Assembly: GCF_015767435.1 (NCBI RefSeq)
Contig: NZ_JADWOV010000227.1
Coordinates: 1-64,000 of the forward strand
Source: Polaribacter sp. BAL334
Lineage (GTDB): Bacteria; Bacteroidota; Bacteroidia; Flavobacteriales; Flavobacteriaceae
DNA length: 64,000 nt
Direction: 5' to 3'
Part shown: positions 8,598 to 19,500 of the stretch, in pieces
Position numbering within the stretch: the stretch's first letter is position 1
Layout: each line of letters begins with the position of its first letter
Notes under the pieces: model-generated
The model's database searches: none
What the model saw: the letters and a program-made list of their open reading frames with translations, nothing else
Told to the model about the DNA's origin: nothing
Position numbers and translations under genes: made by a program

Positions 8598-9620
8598 TTA
8601 AAACAATTCTGCTTGACTACTTCCTTTGATTCTTCCTAAATGTTTATACGCTAATTCAGTCACTTCTCTTCCTCTTGGCGTTCTTGTGATAAAACCTTGT
8701 TGAATCAAAAAGGGTTCATAAACTTCTTCAATAGTTTCCGTGTTTTCACTCACAGCAGTTGCAATTGTGCTAATCCCAACTGGACCTCCTTTGAATTTAT
8801 CAATAATGGTCAATAGGATTTTGTTGTCCATTTCATCCAAACCATAGGTATCCACATTGAGTGCCTGTAATGCAAATTTTGCAATTTCAATAGTGATTTT
8901 TCCATTGCCTTTTATTTGGGCAAAATCTCTCACTCTTCTCAATAAAGCATTCGCAATTCTTGGAGTTCCTCTACTTCTGCCAGCAATTTCGATAGCAGCT
9001 TCCATGGCAATTGGAACTTTTAAAATTTGCGCACTTCTTTGAATGATAGTCGTTAAAAGTTCTTTTGTATAGTATTGTAATCGAGTACTAATTCCGAAAC
9101 GAGCTCTCATTGGCGCTGTTAACAATCCTGAACGTGTTGTTGCGCCAATTAATGTGAAAGGTTCTAAGTTGATTTGAACAGTTCGTGCATTAGGTCCAGA
9201 TTCAATCATAATATCAATCTTATAATCTTCCATGGCAGAATATAAATATTCTTCCACAACTGGACTTAATCTGTGGATTTCATCAATAAAAAGCACATCA
9301 CGTTCATCTAAATTGGTCAATAATCCAGCCAAATCTCCAGGTTTGTCTAACACTGGCCCTGAAGTAACTTTGATTCCAACATTTAGTTCATTGGCTAAAA
9401 TGTGAGCCAATGTCGTTTTTCCCAATCCTGGAGGACCATGAAACAAGGTGTGATCTAAAGCTTCTCCTCTTTTATTGGCTGCTTCCACAAAAACTTTCAG
9501 GTTTTCTAATGCTTGATCTTGACCTGTAAAATCCTCAAAAGAAAGTGGACGTAGTTTTTTTTCTACCTCTAATTCTTGATTAGAATAGTTGGTATTTTCA
9601 GGATTTAGATGTTCGTTCAT
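8598..9620 (-). CDS. ruvB: Holliday junction branch migration DNA helicase RuvB
   Basis: RuvB, 340 residues from the start chosen here. AAA+ signatures are Walker [10 protein letters not shown], Walker B DEIHRL, the sensor region GATTRSG and the C-terminal winged helix ending [16 protein letters not shown]. It drives branch migration together with RuvA. A start 24 bases further upstream (9644) is possible, but a -7 promoter box TATCTTTG (9633-9626) lies inside that extension, and MNEHLNPEN at 9620 gives the usual family length. The mRNA would then have almost no leader. Confidence 0.95.
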   Translation of the reverse strand: MNEHLNPENTNYSNQELEVEKKLRPLSFEDFTGQDQALENLKVFVEAANKRGEALDHTLFHGPPGLGKTTLAHILANELNVGIKVTSGPVLDKPGDLAGLLTNLDERDVLFIDEIHRLSPVVEEYLYSAMEDYKIDIMIESGPNARTVQINLEPFTLIGATTRSGLLTAPMRARFGISTRLQYYTKELLTTIIQRSAQILKVPIAMEAAIEIAGRSRGTPRIANALLRRVRDFAQIKGNGKITIEIAKFALQALNVDTYGLDEMDNKILLTIIDKFKGGPVGISTIATAVSENTETIEEVYEPFLIQQGFITRTPRGREVTELAYKHLGRIKGSSQAELF

Positions 9621-9625
9621 AGTTA

Positions 9626-9633
9626 CAAAGATA
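9626..9633 (-). promoter_or_regulatory. Predicted -7 element of ruvB
   Basis: TATCTTTG on the minus strand (9633 to 9626) fits TAnnTTTG. It ends 5 bases before the ATG at 9620, which implies a leaderless or near-leaderless transcript. No clear TTTG lies at the -33 position. Confidence 0.45.
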
Positions 9634-9670
9634 ACAGAAATCAATCAGAAAAAGTAGTGAGTAGAAATGA

Positions 9671-9705
9671 AAAAGCCTCTCCAAAATGGAAAGGCTTTTT
9701 TATTA
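9671..9705 (-). terminator. Terminator of the act-cox operon
   Basis: Hairpin AAAAGCCTcTCC / GGAaAGGCTTTTT around the loop AAAAT, with T runs on the minus-strand 3' side. It lies just after the coxA stop, and before the ruvB promoter in the same direction, so it closes the respiratory operon. Confidence 0.8.
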
Positions 9706-9717
9706 TTTGAGCACTTT

Positions 9718-11499
9718 TTAAGAAGGTTCTTCTCCTTCTAAAAGTGGTATTGTTTGCGGAACAAAATCTTTTCCGTGTAAATACTCACTATCATCATCAT
9801 TTGGATCTACACGTTTGCTATAATCATAAGGCCATCTGTGGACTTCAGGCAATTTTCCTGGCCAGTTTCCGTGAATGTGTTCTACAGGAGTTGTCCACTC
9901 TAACGTATTTGAATTCCAAGGATTTTGTGATGATTTTTCTCCTCTATAAATCGAGATAAAGAAGTTTGCAAGGAACAATATCTGTGCAATACCACCAACA
10001 ATTGCAAACAATGTAATCACCACATTGATATCAGCAATGTCATCAAACATTGGGAAATTTGTATTTGTATAATATCTTCTTGGTAAACCAGCAAGTCCTA
10101 TAAAATGCATTGGCCAAAATACACCATAAGCACAAACAATCGTAATCCAGAAATGCCAATATCCTAAGGTTTTATTCATCAAACGTCCATACATTTTTGG
10201 GAACCAATGATAAATTCCTGCGTACATTCCAAAAATTGCAGAAACACCCATTACCAAATGGAAGTGAGCAACTACGAAATACGTATCATGAATGTTGATA
10301 TCTAACGCAGAATCTCCTAAAACCAATCCTGTTAAACCTCCAGTTACGAACGTAGAAACCAATCCAATTGAAAATAACATGGCAGGATTTAGTTGTAAAT
10401 TTCCTTTCCAAAGTGTAGTAACATAATTAAATGCTTTTACAGCAGAAGGAATTGCAATCAATAAAGTTGTGAAAGTAAATACAGAACCTAAAAATGGATT
10501 CATTCCAGAAATAAACATGTGATGTCCCCAAACAATAGTTGATAAGAACGCGATTGCAATGATTGACATTACCATGGCTCTATAACCAAAAATTGGTTTT
10601 CTAGCGTTTGTTGAAATAATTTCAGATGTAATTCCAAGTGCAGGAAGTAATACAATATATACTTCAGGATGTCCTAAAAACCAGAATAAATGTTCGAATA
10701 AAACTGGTGAACCTCCTTGATAATGCAATACTTCACCAGAGATAAAAATATCAGAAAGATAAAATGAGGTTCCAAAACTTCTGTCAAAAATCAACAACAA
10801 AGCTGCTGATAATAAAACAGGGAATGAAACTACACCAATCATTGCTGTTACGAAAAATGCCCAAATTGTTAATGGCATTCTTGTCATTTTCATTCCTTTT
10901 GTTCTAAGGTTTAAAACCGTAACAATATAGTTCAAAGCTCCAATCAATGAAGATGCAATGAAAATAGCCATTGAAACCAACCATAATGTCATTCCTGCTC
11001 CTGAGCCTGGAATTGCTTGAGGCAATGCACTTAAAGGAGGGTAAATTGTCCATCCTGCAGATGCTGGTCCAGCTTCCACAAAAAGAGAAATAACCATGAT
11101 AACACTTGACAAGAAAAACAACCAGTAAGAAATCATGTTCAGGAATCCTGAAGCCATGTCTCTTGCACCCAATTGCAATGGAATTAAAAGATTGGAAAAT
11201 GTTCCGCTCAAACCTGCAGTTAGTACAAAAAATACCATGATTGTACCGTGAATTGTAACCAATGCAAGGTAAATATCAGGATTCATGATACCATCTGTTT
11301 GATGATTCCCTAAAAAAGCTTCAATAATTGTAAAAGATTTTTCGGGCCAAGCTAATTGTAAACGGAAAAGCATTGACATGAAAAGTGCAATGACTCCCAT
11401 AAAAATACCAGTCACCAAAAATTGTTTGGAGATCATTTTATGATCTTGACTGAAAATATATTTTGTTACAAATGTTTCTTTATGATGATGTTCTGACAT
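9718..11499 (-). CDS. coxA: Cytochrome c oxidase subunit I
   Basis: A 593-residue heme-copper oxidase catalytic subunit with about twelve membrane segments. The CuB/heme a3 site is visible: HPEVYIVLLPALG supplies a CuB His and the cross-linked Tyr, WGHHMFISG supplies two further CuB His, and HFHLVMG supplies the heme ligands. LVTIHGTIMVFF holds the low-spin heme ligand. It reduces oxygen to water and pumps protons. It is the last gene of the Act-Cox operon and follows coxB by 28 bases, so it receives electrons from alternative complex III through a cytochrome c. Confidence 0.96.
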   Translation of the reverse strand: MSEHHHKETFVTKYIFSQDHKMISKQFLVTGIFMGVIALFMSMLFRLQLAWPEKSFTIIEAFLGNHQTDGIMNPDIYLALVTIHGTIMVFFVLTAGLSGTFSNLLIPLQLGARDMASGFLNMISYWLFFLSSVIMVISLFVEAGPASAGWTIYPPLSALPQAIPGSGAGMTLWLVSMAIFIASSLIGALNYIVTVLNLRTKGMKMTRMPLTIWAFFVTAMIGVVSFPVLLSAALLLIFDRSFGTSFYLSDIFISGEVLHYQGGSPVLFEHLFWFLGHPEVYIVLLPALGITSEIISTNARKPIFGYRAMVMSIIAIAFLSTIVWGHHMFISGMNPFLGSVFTFTTLLIAIPSAVKAFNYVTTLWKGNLQLNPAMLFSIGLVSTFVTGGLTGLVLGDSALDINIHDTYFVVAHFHLVMGVSAIFGMYAGIYHWFPKMYGRLMNKTLGYWHFWITIVCAYGVFWPMHFIGLAGLPRRYYTNTNFPMFDDIADINVVITLFAIVGGIAQILFLANFFISIYRGEKSSQNPWNSNTLEWTTPVEHIHGNWPGKLPEVHRWPYDYSKRVDPNDDDSEYLHGKDFVPQTIPLLEGEEPS

Positions 11500-11527
11500 G
11501 ATCTTATTTATTTGTAGTGTCTTAAAT

Positions 11528-12538
11528 TTATTGAGTTATAACTGTTGATAATGTTGGTTGTTCTGCAATCCATTTGTCATATTCTTCTTGCTCAACAACT
11601 GTGATTTTCATTTGCATATTGTAATGGGAAGCTCCACAAATTTTGTTACATAATAGTAAGTAATCAAATTCATAAGGATCTTCTCCTTTCTCTTTTCTGA
11701 TCTTATTGATTTCGCGAGTTTTGTCAACCACTTCTGATTGCTGTCTCATTTCTTCAGTAGTATATTTTGGTGTAAAACCAAATTCAGTAACCATTCCAGG
11801 CACACAGTTCATTTGTGCTCTAAAGTGAGGCATATACGCTGAATGCAGTACATCCTGAGAACGGAATTTGAAATGTATTTTTCTTCCTTTTGGTAAATAC
11901 AATTCTGTTACTTGTTTGTCATCTTGCGAATTTTTATCAGACATGTCAACACCCATTGTATTGATTCCTTTGATAAAATTTACATTTCCATAACCTAACA
12001 TATTGTCTTTACCTGCATAACGTGCATCCCATCTAAATTGCTGAGAATATACTTCAATAACGATGGCATCTTTTTCATCAGACAAATCCATTACATTATT
12101 CCATTGCCACAATCCATAACCGATTAAGACAACCAAAACAACTGCTGGAGTAATTGTCCAAATTGCTTCTAATTTGTGACTATCTGCATAGAATTTTGCC
12201 TTGTTATTTTTGTTTCCTCTGTATTTAAACGTAAAGTAGAAAATCAAAAATTGCATTCCAAATTGAACAACGCCAATCAACCAAAACGTGATATTGAATA
12301 AATTATCATCATGTTCACCTTCAATAGATGCTGATTCTGGAAGCATTAAAACATTCATAGCAATTAAGCAATAGATCATCATTGCATATAAAAAAGCCAT
12401 GAATAACAATGCATATTTACCTTGTTTTGCATTGTCATTATCGTTTGCAACAGATTCTCTCAAATTTAAAATTCGGGTAATCTGCCAAAAACTCACTCCA
12501 ATTGCAACACCTATAAAAATATAAAATAGAGCTAACAT
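11528..12538 (-). CDS. coxB: Cytochrome c oxidase subunit II
   Basis: A 336-residue subunit with two or three N-terminal membrane segments and a periplasmic cupredoxin domain. The CuA ligands are C-x3-C-x3-H-x2-M (CNKICGASHYNM) together with the upstream HSAYMPHFRAQM histidine. Unlike caa3-type subunits it carries no C-terminal heme c domain, so the mobile or ActE-type cytochrome must deliver electrons. It has an extra N-terminal hydrophobic stretch (LALFYIFIGVAIGVSFWQI) typical of the Bacteroidota form. The operon order actF-coxB-coxA is standard in this phylum. Confidence 0.95.
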   Translation of the reverse strand: MLALFYIFIGVAIGVSFWQITRILNLRESVANDNDNAKQGKYALLFMAFLYAMMIYCLIAMNVLMLPESASIEGEHDDNLFNITFWLIGVVQFGMQFLIFYFTFKYRGNKNNKAKFYADSHKLEAIWTITPAVVLVVLIGYGLWQWNNVMDLSDEKDAIVIEVYSQQFRWDARYAGKDNMLGYGNVNFIKGINTMGVDMSDKNSQDDKQVTELYLPKGRKIHFKFRSQDVLHSAYMPHFRAQMNCVPGMVTEFGFTPKYTTEEMRQQSEVVDKTREINKIRKEKGEDPYEFDYLLLCNKICGASHYNMQMKITVVEQEEYDKWIAEQPTLSTVITQ

Positions 12539-12570
12539 AAATATCTTTCTTTATTGTTTTAAAACTTTAA

Positions 12571-13941
12571 TTAATGATGATGATTGTCTGAACTTTCACC
12601 TCTATGTTCAATATTAAAATAATGGAAATGTTCACTTTCTTGTAAGAATGGATTTCCTGTAGGTATTGGATTTGCTTTCGCGAATGCACTAAATACGGTG
12701 TAAATAAATATTCCTAAGAAAAATAATAATGAACTCAATTCTGGAATTCCAAACGACCATTGATCACCAACAGTAGCTGGCATAATCATGATGTAGAAAT
12801 CAACATAATGTCCTGCTAAAATTACAATTCCTCCCATCACTACAAACCAAGGAATGCTCTTGAAATCACTATTGATTAATAACAAAATTGGGAATACGAA
12901 ATTCATAACAACCATTGATAAAAACGGCAATTTGTATTCGTTAAATCTTGCAACGAAATAGGTAGTCTCTTCAGGAATATCAGCATACCAAATCAACATA
13001 AATTGCGAAAACCATAAATACGTCCAGAATACTGAAAAACCAAACATGAATTTCGCTAAATCGTGAATATGACTGTCATTTACACTTGGTAAAGCACCTT
13101 TTGAACGTAAATAAATAGTTACAAATGCAATTACAGTTAAAGCACTTACTAATAAACTTGCCAATACATACCAACCAAATAATGTTGAAAACCAGTGAGG
13201 GTCTAATCCCATAATCCAATCCCAAGACATCATAGATTCAGTTAACATAAATATGACTAAAAAGATGACTGAAGCATGATAATTTTTCTTGTAGGTTTTG
13301 TTTCCATCATTGGCAGTATCTTCAGCAATAGAATTTTTTCTGATGAAAAAACGATACACATTCCAAAGAACCAAGTAAATGATTCCTCTGATTGTCCAAC
13401 CTGTAGTATTCATCCACCAAGATTTGCCGTCAACAATAGCATCGTATTTTTCGCTTGTTGGATCAAAAGTACCTTCTGCCATCCAAGAAAATAAATGATT
13501 CCAATGGAGTACTGATGCTGACAAAATCACCAACAACATAATGATTGACGTTGGAACTAAATTCGCAGTAATGGCTTCCATCACTCGAAATAAAACTACA
13601 GACCAACCTGATTGTGCTACTCTTTGCGCTGCATAAAATGCCAATACCAACAAAGAAATTCCTAAAAAGAATATCAACGAAACATACAATGCAGACCAAG
13701 GTTTGTTTTGCATTTGATGAAATACATGTTCATCATGTGCAGCATCATGATGAGCATCATGATTATTTGCAGTTGCATGTTCAGAACCATGAGCATCTCC
13801 ATGACTTGCTTTTGCAGCAATCATTTCTTTAGATTCTTGAACTGTTTTTGGAGCGCTAAAAAAACTGAATCCAATACCTAAAGCACCTATTATGATAAGC
13901 ACTATAGAGAGAATTTTTAATTTACCTGAGAATTGATACAT
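12571..13941 (-). CDS. actF: Alternative complex III subunit ActF (quinol:cytochrome c oxidoreductase membrane subunit)
   Basis: A 456-residue integral membrane protein with about ten hydrophobic helices. A His/Ala-rich loop lies near residues 45-70 (several H-D-A-H-H clusters), and the C-terminus is His-rich. It matches the ActF subunit, which pairs with ActC and is thought to carry a proton path in the complex. The assignment rests on position between actE and coxB and on the polytopic pattern (SWWMNTTGWTIRGIIYLVLW, MMSWDWIMGLDPHWFSTLFGW). The His-rich loop may bind metal, which is an inference. Confidence 0.9.
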   Translation of the reverse strand: MYQFSGKLKILSIVLIIIGALGIGFSFFSAPKTVQESKEMIAAKASHGDAHGSEHATANNHDAHHDAAHDEHVFHQMQNKPWSALYVSLIFFLGISLLVLAFYAAQRVAQSGWSVVLFRVMEAITANLVPTSIIMLLVILSASVLHWNHLFSWMAEGTFDPTSEKYDAIVDGKSWWMNTTGWTIRGIIYLVLWNVYRFFIRKNSIAEDTANDGNKTYKKNYHASVIFLVIFMLTESMMSWDWIMGLDPHWFSTLFGWYVLASLLVSALTVIAFVTIYLRSKGALPSVNDSHIHDLAKFMFGFSVFWTYLWFSQFMLIWYADIPEETTYFVARFNEYKLPFLSMVVMNFVFPILLLINSDFKSIPWFVVMGGIVILAGHYVDFYIMIMPATVGDQWSFGIPELSSLLFFLGIFIYTVFSAFAKANPIPTGNPFLQESEHFHYFNIEHRGESSDNHHH

Positions 13942-13967
13942 ATCTTTCGTATTCTATCTTTTTGTAA

Positions 13968-14516
13968 TTATTTTAATAAATCAGCACGCAACTGTTCCAC
14001 ATAATGGATAATTTGCCAACGTTCTGTGTATGTTAATTGAGATGAATGAGAACCCATTAAATTTTTTCCATGCATAATTACATGGTAAATAGTTCCTGCA
14101 TTGATATCTCTGTCTTTATAATTTGGAATTCCTTCAAATTTTCCGTTTTGAACTAAAGCTCCATTTCCATCACCTTTTTCACCATGACAAGAAGTACAGT
14201 AAATCGTGTACAACTGTTTTCCTTTTTCCAAATTTTTCTCTGAAGCTTCAATTGGATTTGTTACTTCTATTCTAGCTCTTTCATAACCTTCTGGTGTATC
14301 AGGAATATCGTAAGCTGGAAAACCTCCTCTTGGGATAGTTCCAGCAACTGGTGGTCTATTCACAGGTTTATTATTCAATCCTTTTTCAGCATCCGTGTCA
14401 TAAGGAATTGACTCATACATGTCTGGCATGTATTGAAGCTGAGGCGTTCTTTTGTTGTTGCAAGAAATGAAACTTACAAAAACAACTAAAGCGATAAGTA
14501 TTTTTAAATTTTTCAT
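13968..14516 (-). CDS. actE: Alternative complex III subunit ActE, mono-heme cytochrome c lipoprotein
   Basis: A 182-residue lipoprotein (signal ending FVSFISCNN, lipid Cys at about 19) with one heme c motif CTSCH at about residue 108 and a distal Met (NLMGSHSSQL region) as sixth ligand. It matches ActE, the mono-heme cytochrome thought to pass electrons out of the complex to the oxidase. It lies 10 bases downstream of actD. Confidence 0.92.
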   Translation of the reverse strand: MKNLKILIALVVFVSFISCNNKRTPQLQYMPDMYESIPYDTDAEKGLNNKPVNRPPVAGTIPRGGFPAYDIPDTPEGYERARIEVTNPIEASEKNLEKGKQLYTIYCTSCHGEKGDGNGALVQNGKFEGIPNYKDRDINAGTIYHVIMHGKNLMGSHSSQLTYTERWQIIHYVEQLRADLLK

Positions 14517-14526
14517 TACCTATTAA

Positions 14527-15054
14527 TTAGTGCTTTTCTACTACATTAATTTCAACAGCTCCTGTTTTTGCTAATAAAGCTGTCAATTCTTCTTCATTAT
14601 TATGAACTGGAATTTCCATCAAAAAATGATCGTCTGTTGTTCTTGGATCTGGATTTTCTGCTTTTCTAAATGGCCAAATTTTACTTCTCATATAAAAAGT
14701 AATTACCATTAAATGCGCCGCAAAAAATACGGTTAATTCGAACATGATTGGTACAAAAGCTGGCATATTTTCGAACCATGAAAAACTTGGTTTTCCTCCA
14801 ATATCTTGTGGCCAATCTTGAATCATCATATAATTTGTCATCCAAATCGCAACAGACAAACCTGTGATTCCATACATGAATGCTGTAATTGCAATTCTTG
14901 TTGGTGCTAATCCCATGGCTTTGTCTAAACCATGCACTGGAAAAGGACAAAATACTTCTTCTATGTGATGATGCGCTGCTTTTACAGTTTTTACTGCATC
15001 TAGCAACACTTCGTCATCATTATAAAATGCGTGAATAACTTTAGATGAACTCAT
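14527..15054 (-). CDS. actD: Alternative complex III subunit ActD (DUF3341)
   Basis: A 175-residue DUF3341 protein with a cytoplasmic N-terminal domain (HAFYNDDEVLLDAVKTVKAAHHHIEEVFCPFPVHGLD) and two membrane helices (about 55-75 and 98-118). The family is the ActD subunit of alternative complex III, probably structural. Its ATG overlaps the actC stop codon by one base (TAATG), so it is translationally coupled to actC. Confidence 0.93.
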   Translation of the reverse strand: MSSSKVIHAFYNDDEVLLDAVKTVKAAHHHIEEVFCPFPVHGLDKAMGLAPTRIAITAFMYGITGLSVAIWMTNYMMIQDWPQDIGGKPSFSWFENMPAFVPIMFELTVFFAAHLMVITFYMRSKIWPFRKAENPDPRTTDDHFLMEIPVHNNEEELTALLAKTGAVEINVVEKH

Positions 15055-16517
15055 TATTCTTTATCTTTTTTATCTGATTTATCACTTTTTTTCTCAATAT
15101 CTAAAACAACAATTGCTGGTTTAGTAGGTATTCCTTGCTCGCTTCTTTTTTTGTAAAATTCTCCCGAAGATTTCAAGATTGTTTTTACTTCAGCTTGAGC
15201 AATTACTGGGAATGTTCTTGCATATAATAAGAATAATACAAAGAAGAATCCTATAGTTCCAATAAAAATTCCAACATCTACAAATGTAGGCTCAAAACGC
15301 CACCATGTTGAAGGCAAATGACCTTTACTCAATACAATTGCGATGATATCAAAACGCTCAAACCACATTCCAATGTTAATCGCAATAGAAATGATGAATG
15401 ATGCTATAAAACTTCTTCTGATTTTTTTGAACCATAATAACTGTGGAATGGCAATATTGAAAAGCAATAAAGAATAAAATGCCCAAGCGTAAGGACCTGT
15501 TGCAGCTCCTACTGATAAATAGGTGTAATATTCATAAGGCGATCCAGTATACCAAGCAATGAAAAACTCTGTTGCATACGCTACAGCTACGATTCCTCCA
15601 GTCAAAATAATTACAATATTCATATATTCTACATGAAGTCTTGTAATATATTCTTCCATATTGGTTACTTTACGCATGATTCCTAACAAGGTTTGCACCA
15701 TCGCAAATCCTGAGAAAATAGCTCCAGCAACGAAATAAGGAGGAAAAATTGTGGAGTGCCATCCTGGATTGATAGAAGTAGCAAAGTCCATAGATACAAT
15801 TGTGTGTACAGAAAGTACTAAGGGAGTGGCTAAACCAGCTAACACCAAAGAAACTTCTTCAAAACGCTGCCAATCTTTTGCTCTTCCTGACCAACCAAAA
15901 CTCAATAATGAATAAATTTTCTTTTGAAAAGGTTTTACAGCTCTATCACGAATCATCGCAAAATCTGGTAATAAACCTGTCCACCAGAAAACTAAAGAAA
16001 CTGATAAATAGGTAGAAATTGCGAAAACGTCCCATAATAATGGTGAGTTAAAATTCACCCATAATGATCCAAATTGGTTTGGAATTGGCAATACCCAGAA
16101 AGCATTCCAAGGACGACCCATGTGAATAATTGGAAACAATCCTGCTTGAAAAACGGCAAAAATTGTCATGGCTTCTGCAGAACGGTTGATTGCCATTCTC
16201 CATTTTTGACGGAATAATAACAATACTGCAGAAATCAATGTTCCTGCGTGACCAATACCTACCCACCAAACGAAGTTTGTGATATCCCAAGCCCAACCAA
16301 TGTTTTTGCTTAGACCCCAAACTCCAATACCTGTTCCAACTGTGTAAAAGATACATCCAAATCCCCAAAGCATTGCTGCTAAAGAAATGTAAAATGCCAT
16401 GTACCAATTTTTATTTGCCTTTCCTTCAATAGGTTTTGCAATATCCTCGGTAATATCGTGATAAGTTTTATCACCTAAAATCAAAGGTTCTCTAATGGAT
16501 GCTTCGTAATGAGACAT
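15054..16517 (-). CDS. actC: Alternative complex III subunit ActC (NrfD/PsrC-like quinol-oxidising membrane subunit)
   Basis: A 487-residue NrfD-family protein with about ten membrane helices (for example WAWDITNFVWWVGIGHAGTLISAVLLL). This subunit binds menaquinol near the periplasmic face and hands electrons to the ActB iron-sulfur clusters. The C-terminus is a charged cytoplasmic tail rich in K, S and D. It lies 20 bases after actB and overlaps actD. Confidence 0.95.
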   Translation of the reverse strand: MSHYEASIREPLILGDKTYHDITEDIAKPIEGKANKNWYMAFYISLAAMLWGFGCIFYTVGTGIGVWGLSKNIGWAWDITNFVWWVGIGHAGTLISAVLLLFRQKWRMAINRSAEAMTIFAVFQAGLFPIIHMGRPWNAFWVLPIPNQFGSLWVNFNSPLLWDVFAISTYLSVSLVFWWTGLLPDFAMIRDRAVKPFQKKIYSLLSFGWSGRAKDWQRFEEVSLVLAGLATPLVLSVHTIVSMDFATSINPGWHSTIFPPYFVAGAIFSGFAMVQTLLGIMRKVTNMEEYITRLHVEYMNIVIILTGGIVAVAYATEFFIAWYTGSPYEYYTYLSVGAATGPYAWAFYSLLLFNIAIPQLLWFKKIRRSFIASFIISIAINIGMWFERFDIIAIVLSKGHLPSTWWRFEPTFVDVGIFIGTIGFFFVLFLLYARTFPVIAQAEVKTILKSSGEFYKKRSEQGIPTKPAIVVLDIEKKSDKSDKKDKE

Positions 16518-16537
16518 ATTCTATATCTTAAATTTAA

Positions 16538-19500
16538 TTACGCTTCGTTTGTGTTTTTTATTTTCACTTGATAGATTACATTCGGTTTTGTCTGTAAGTA
16601 ATCTAACACGTTGTATGCTCTTTTATCTTTTGCTAAAGCTGCTACTTTATCTTGCTTATTGTTCACATCTCCAAAAACTAAGGCTCCTGTTGTACAAGCT
16701 GATGAACAAGCAGTTTCAAATTCGTCAGTGTTTACTGCACGTCCTTCTTTTTTTGCTTTTAAAATAGTGGCTTGTGTCATTTGGATACACATAGAACATT
16801 TTTCCATAACTCCTCTTGAACGCACAACAACATCTGGATTCAATACCATTTTGCCATACTCGTTGTTCATGTTAAAGTCAAACTCGTTATTATTTGCATA
16901 ATTGAACCAGTTGAAACGACGCACTCTGTATGGACAGTTATTAGCACAATATCTTGTTCCAACACATCTGTTGTATGTCATTTGGTTTTGTCCTTGACGA
17001 CCGTGAGTAGTTGCTGCAACAGGGCAAACAGTCTCACAAGGAGCATGATTACAATGTTGGCACATCATTGGTTGGAAAGTAACTTCAGGATTTTCGGCCT
17101 CAGTTTCCAATCCTTTGTACATTTCACCTCTGCTTAAACCTTGCTTTTTTGCATCTTCTCTGGTTTTAACTTCTGAGGAATAATATCTATCAATACGCAA
17201 CCAGTGCATATCTCTACCAACTCTAACTTCTCTTTTTCCTACAACTGGAACATTGTTTTCTGCATGACATGCAACCACACAAGCTCCACAACCGGTACAA
17301 GATGTTAAATCAATTGATAAATTGAAATGATGACCTAATTCTCTATTGTGTTCATCCCACAAATCAATGGTGTTTGCCTCAACTTCTTTATGATCGTAAG
17401 AAACATAAGAAGGTTTGTTCCACCCATGATGATGGTCTTTTGGCTCAACAGTTTTGTATTCTTTTAATGAAGCAACTTTTAAAATATCATGGCGTCCAGC
17501 AATTGTTTTTTGTACTTGTGTACAAGCAAATTGATGTGTTCCAGATACTTTTTCTATTTTAACTCCAAATTGAATATTATTGGCATTTAAATATAATGGA
17601 TAGGCATTAACACCTACTTGCATTTCTTCTTTCAAACCGAAAGTTCTACCAAAACCTAATGACAATCCAACAGAACCTTTTGCTTGTCCTGGTTGAATCA
17701 TTACAGGCACAGTTACTTCTTTTCCATTAACTGTAACTTTTGCATAATCACCATCAATTGCTCCATTGTCTTTTACAGGATTTGTAAATCCTAATTGTTT
17801 GGCATCAGCCATTGACATGGTTAAGTAATTATCCCAAGAAACTCTTGTGATTGGATCAGGGAACTCTTGCAACCAAGGATTGTTTGCTTGTTTTCCATCT
17901 CCTAAACCAGTTTTTATGTATAACTGCAACTCAAAACCTGAAGCTTTTTTTGCAGCATTTGACAATTGCATTGCTGCTTCTGTAACTGAAATTTCAGATG
18001 CAACTGTAGCAGTTGTAATTTCTCTTGTAAAGAAACCATTGTGTAAAGCAGTATTCCAAGAACCACCATTTAAGATTGTTGTGGAAGCAAATGCTTTCAA
18101 ATAGTCATAATATTTTGTAGAATTTCCAGACCATCCTAACAACGTATCTTGCAATTGACGCGTACTAAATAATGGCTGAATTGTTGGTTGCATCAATCCG
18201 TAAGTAACCTCATCAAATTGAGTATCTCCCCAAGATTCTAGGAAATGTGACGTTGGCAACACATAATTTGATGCATTAACCGTTTCATTATTTTCTGTTG
18301 ATAATGCAACCGTTAAAGAAACTTTTTTCAATCCGTTTGCAAATTCAGATGCATTTGGTAATGAATACAAAGGATTTACGTTATAAGAAAGTAACCCTCC
18401 AATTTTACCAGCATTCATATCTTTCACTAACTGATTTACATCAGTTTCATTTCCTTGACGAATATTTAATGTATTATTAACATCAACGATTTCACTATTC
18501 AATGCTTTGTTGATTGCCAAAGCAACCAATTGTGCATTTTTATCATTGATACCTGTCATAACAACTCCTTTGGAACCTGCCTTTTTCAATGCAGCTGCCA
18601 TCTGTTTTACTTGTGCATCAACAGGAGTCGCTTTTGAAGGAACATTTGAACCTGTAATTTCATTGAACAAATTGATCAATCCAAAAATTTGGTCAGATGG
18701 TTTTGTCACAATTCTTTTATCTGCATTTGCGCCTGTCAAAGACATGTTGCTCTCAAACTGAACATGATATGACATGGATCCTGTTTCTGGTTTTCTACCA
18801 GCAACATATTGTTTTTCAAATCCACCATGGAAATCACCCAAAAAGTCAGCACCAAATGAAACAATAACTGAAGCTTTGTCTAAATGATATTTTGGCAACG
18901 CGCGTTTTCCGTACATAGCCAACATAGCATCAGCTGCTGCAGATTCAGATATTGCATCGTAAATAACATGAGTTACATTTGGATAAGCAACAATAAATTC
19001 TTGAATGATTCTTTCAGTAGAAGGACTAGCCAATGTTCCTGTTAATAAAACAACAGGTGTATTTGCGTCTTTTAATGTATTTAAAGCAGCACCAATTTCT
19101 TTATCAGCATCCGTCCAAGAAATTTTTTCTCCTGCTTTTGTAGGATTTTTTAAACGAAGTTTTTCATCATATAAAGACAAAACAGCCGCTTGAACTCTGG
19201 CACTTGTAGTTCCATTAGCGTCTTTGTTTGGCATGATTTGGATTGGACGACCTTCACGAGTTTTTACCAAAATATTGGCAAAATCAAATCCATCAGCCAT
19301 AGAAGTCGCATACCAATCTGCAACACCAGCTATAATATCATTGGGTTTTACCACATAAGGAATTGATTTTTTTACAGGTCCTTCACAAGCAGCTAATGTT
19401 GCTGCAGCAGTAGTAAAACCAACATATTTCAAGAAATCTCTTCTTGAAGTAGATGAATTTGCCAATGTTTCTTTATCTCCTAAAAATGTATCCGTTGGAA

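Noticed and set aside
9621..9644. Longer RuvB start at 9644
   Set aside because: The extra residues (MISVIFVT) are not part of the family and their codons contain the -7 promoter box.
13714..13832. CAT-rich tandem repeats in the actF 5' part
   Set aside because: They encode the His/Ala/Asp-rich loop of ActF in frame, so they are coding repeats and not a DNA element.
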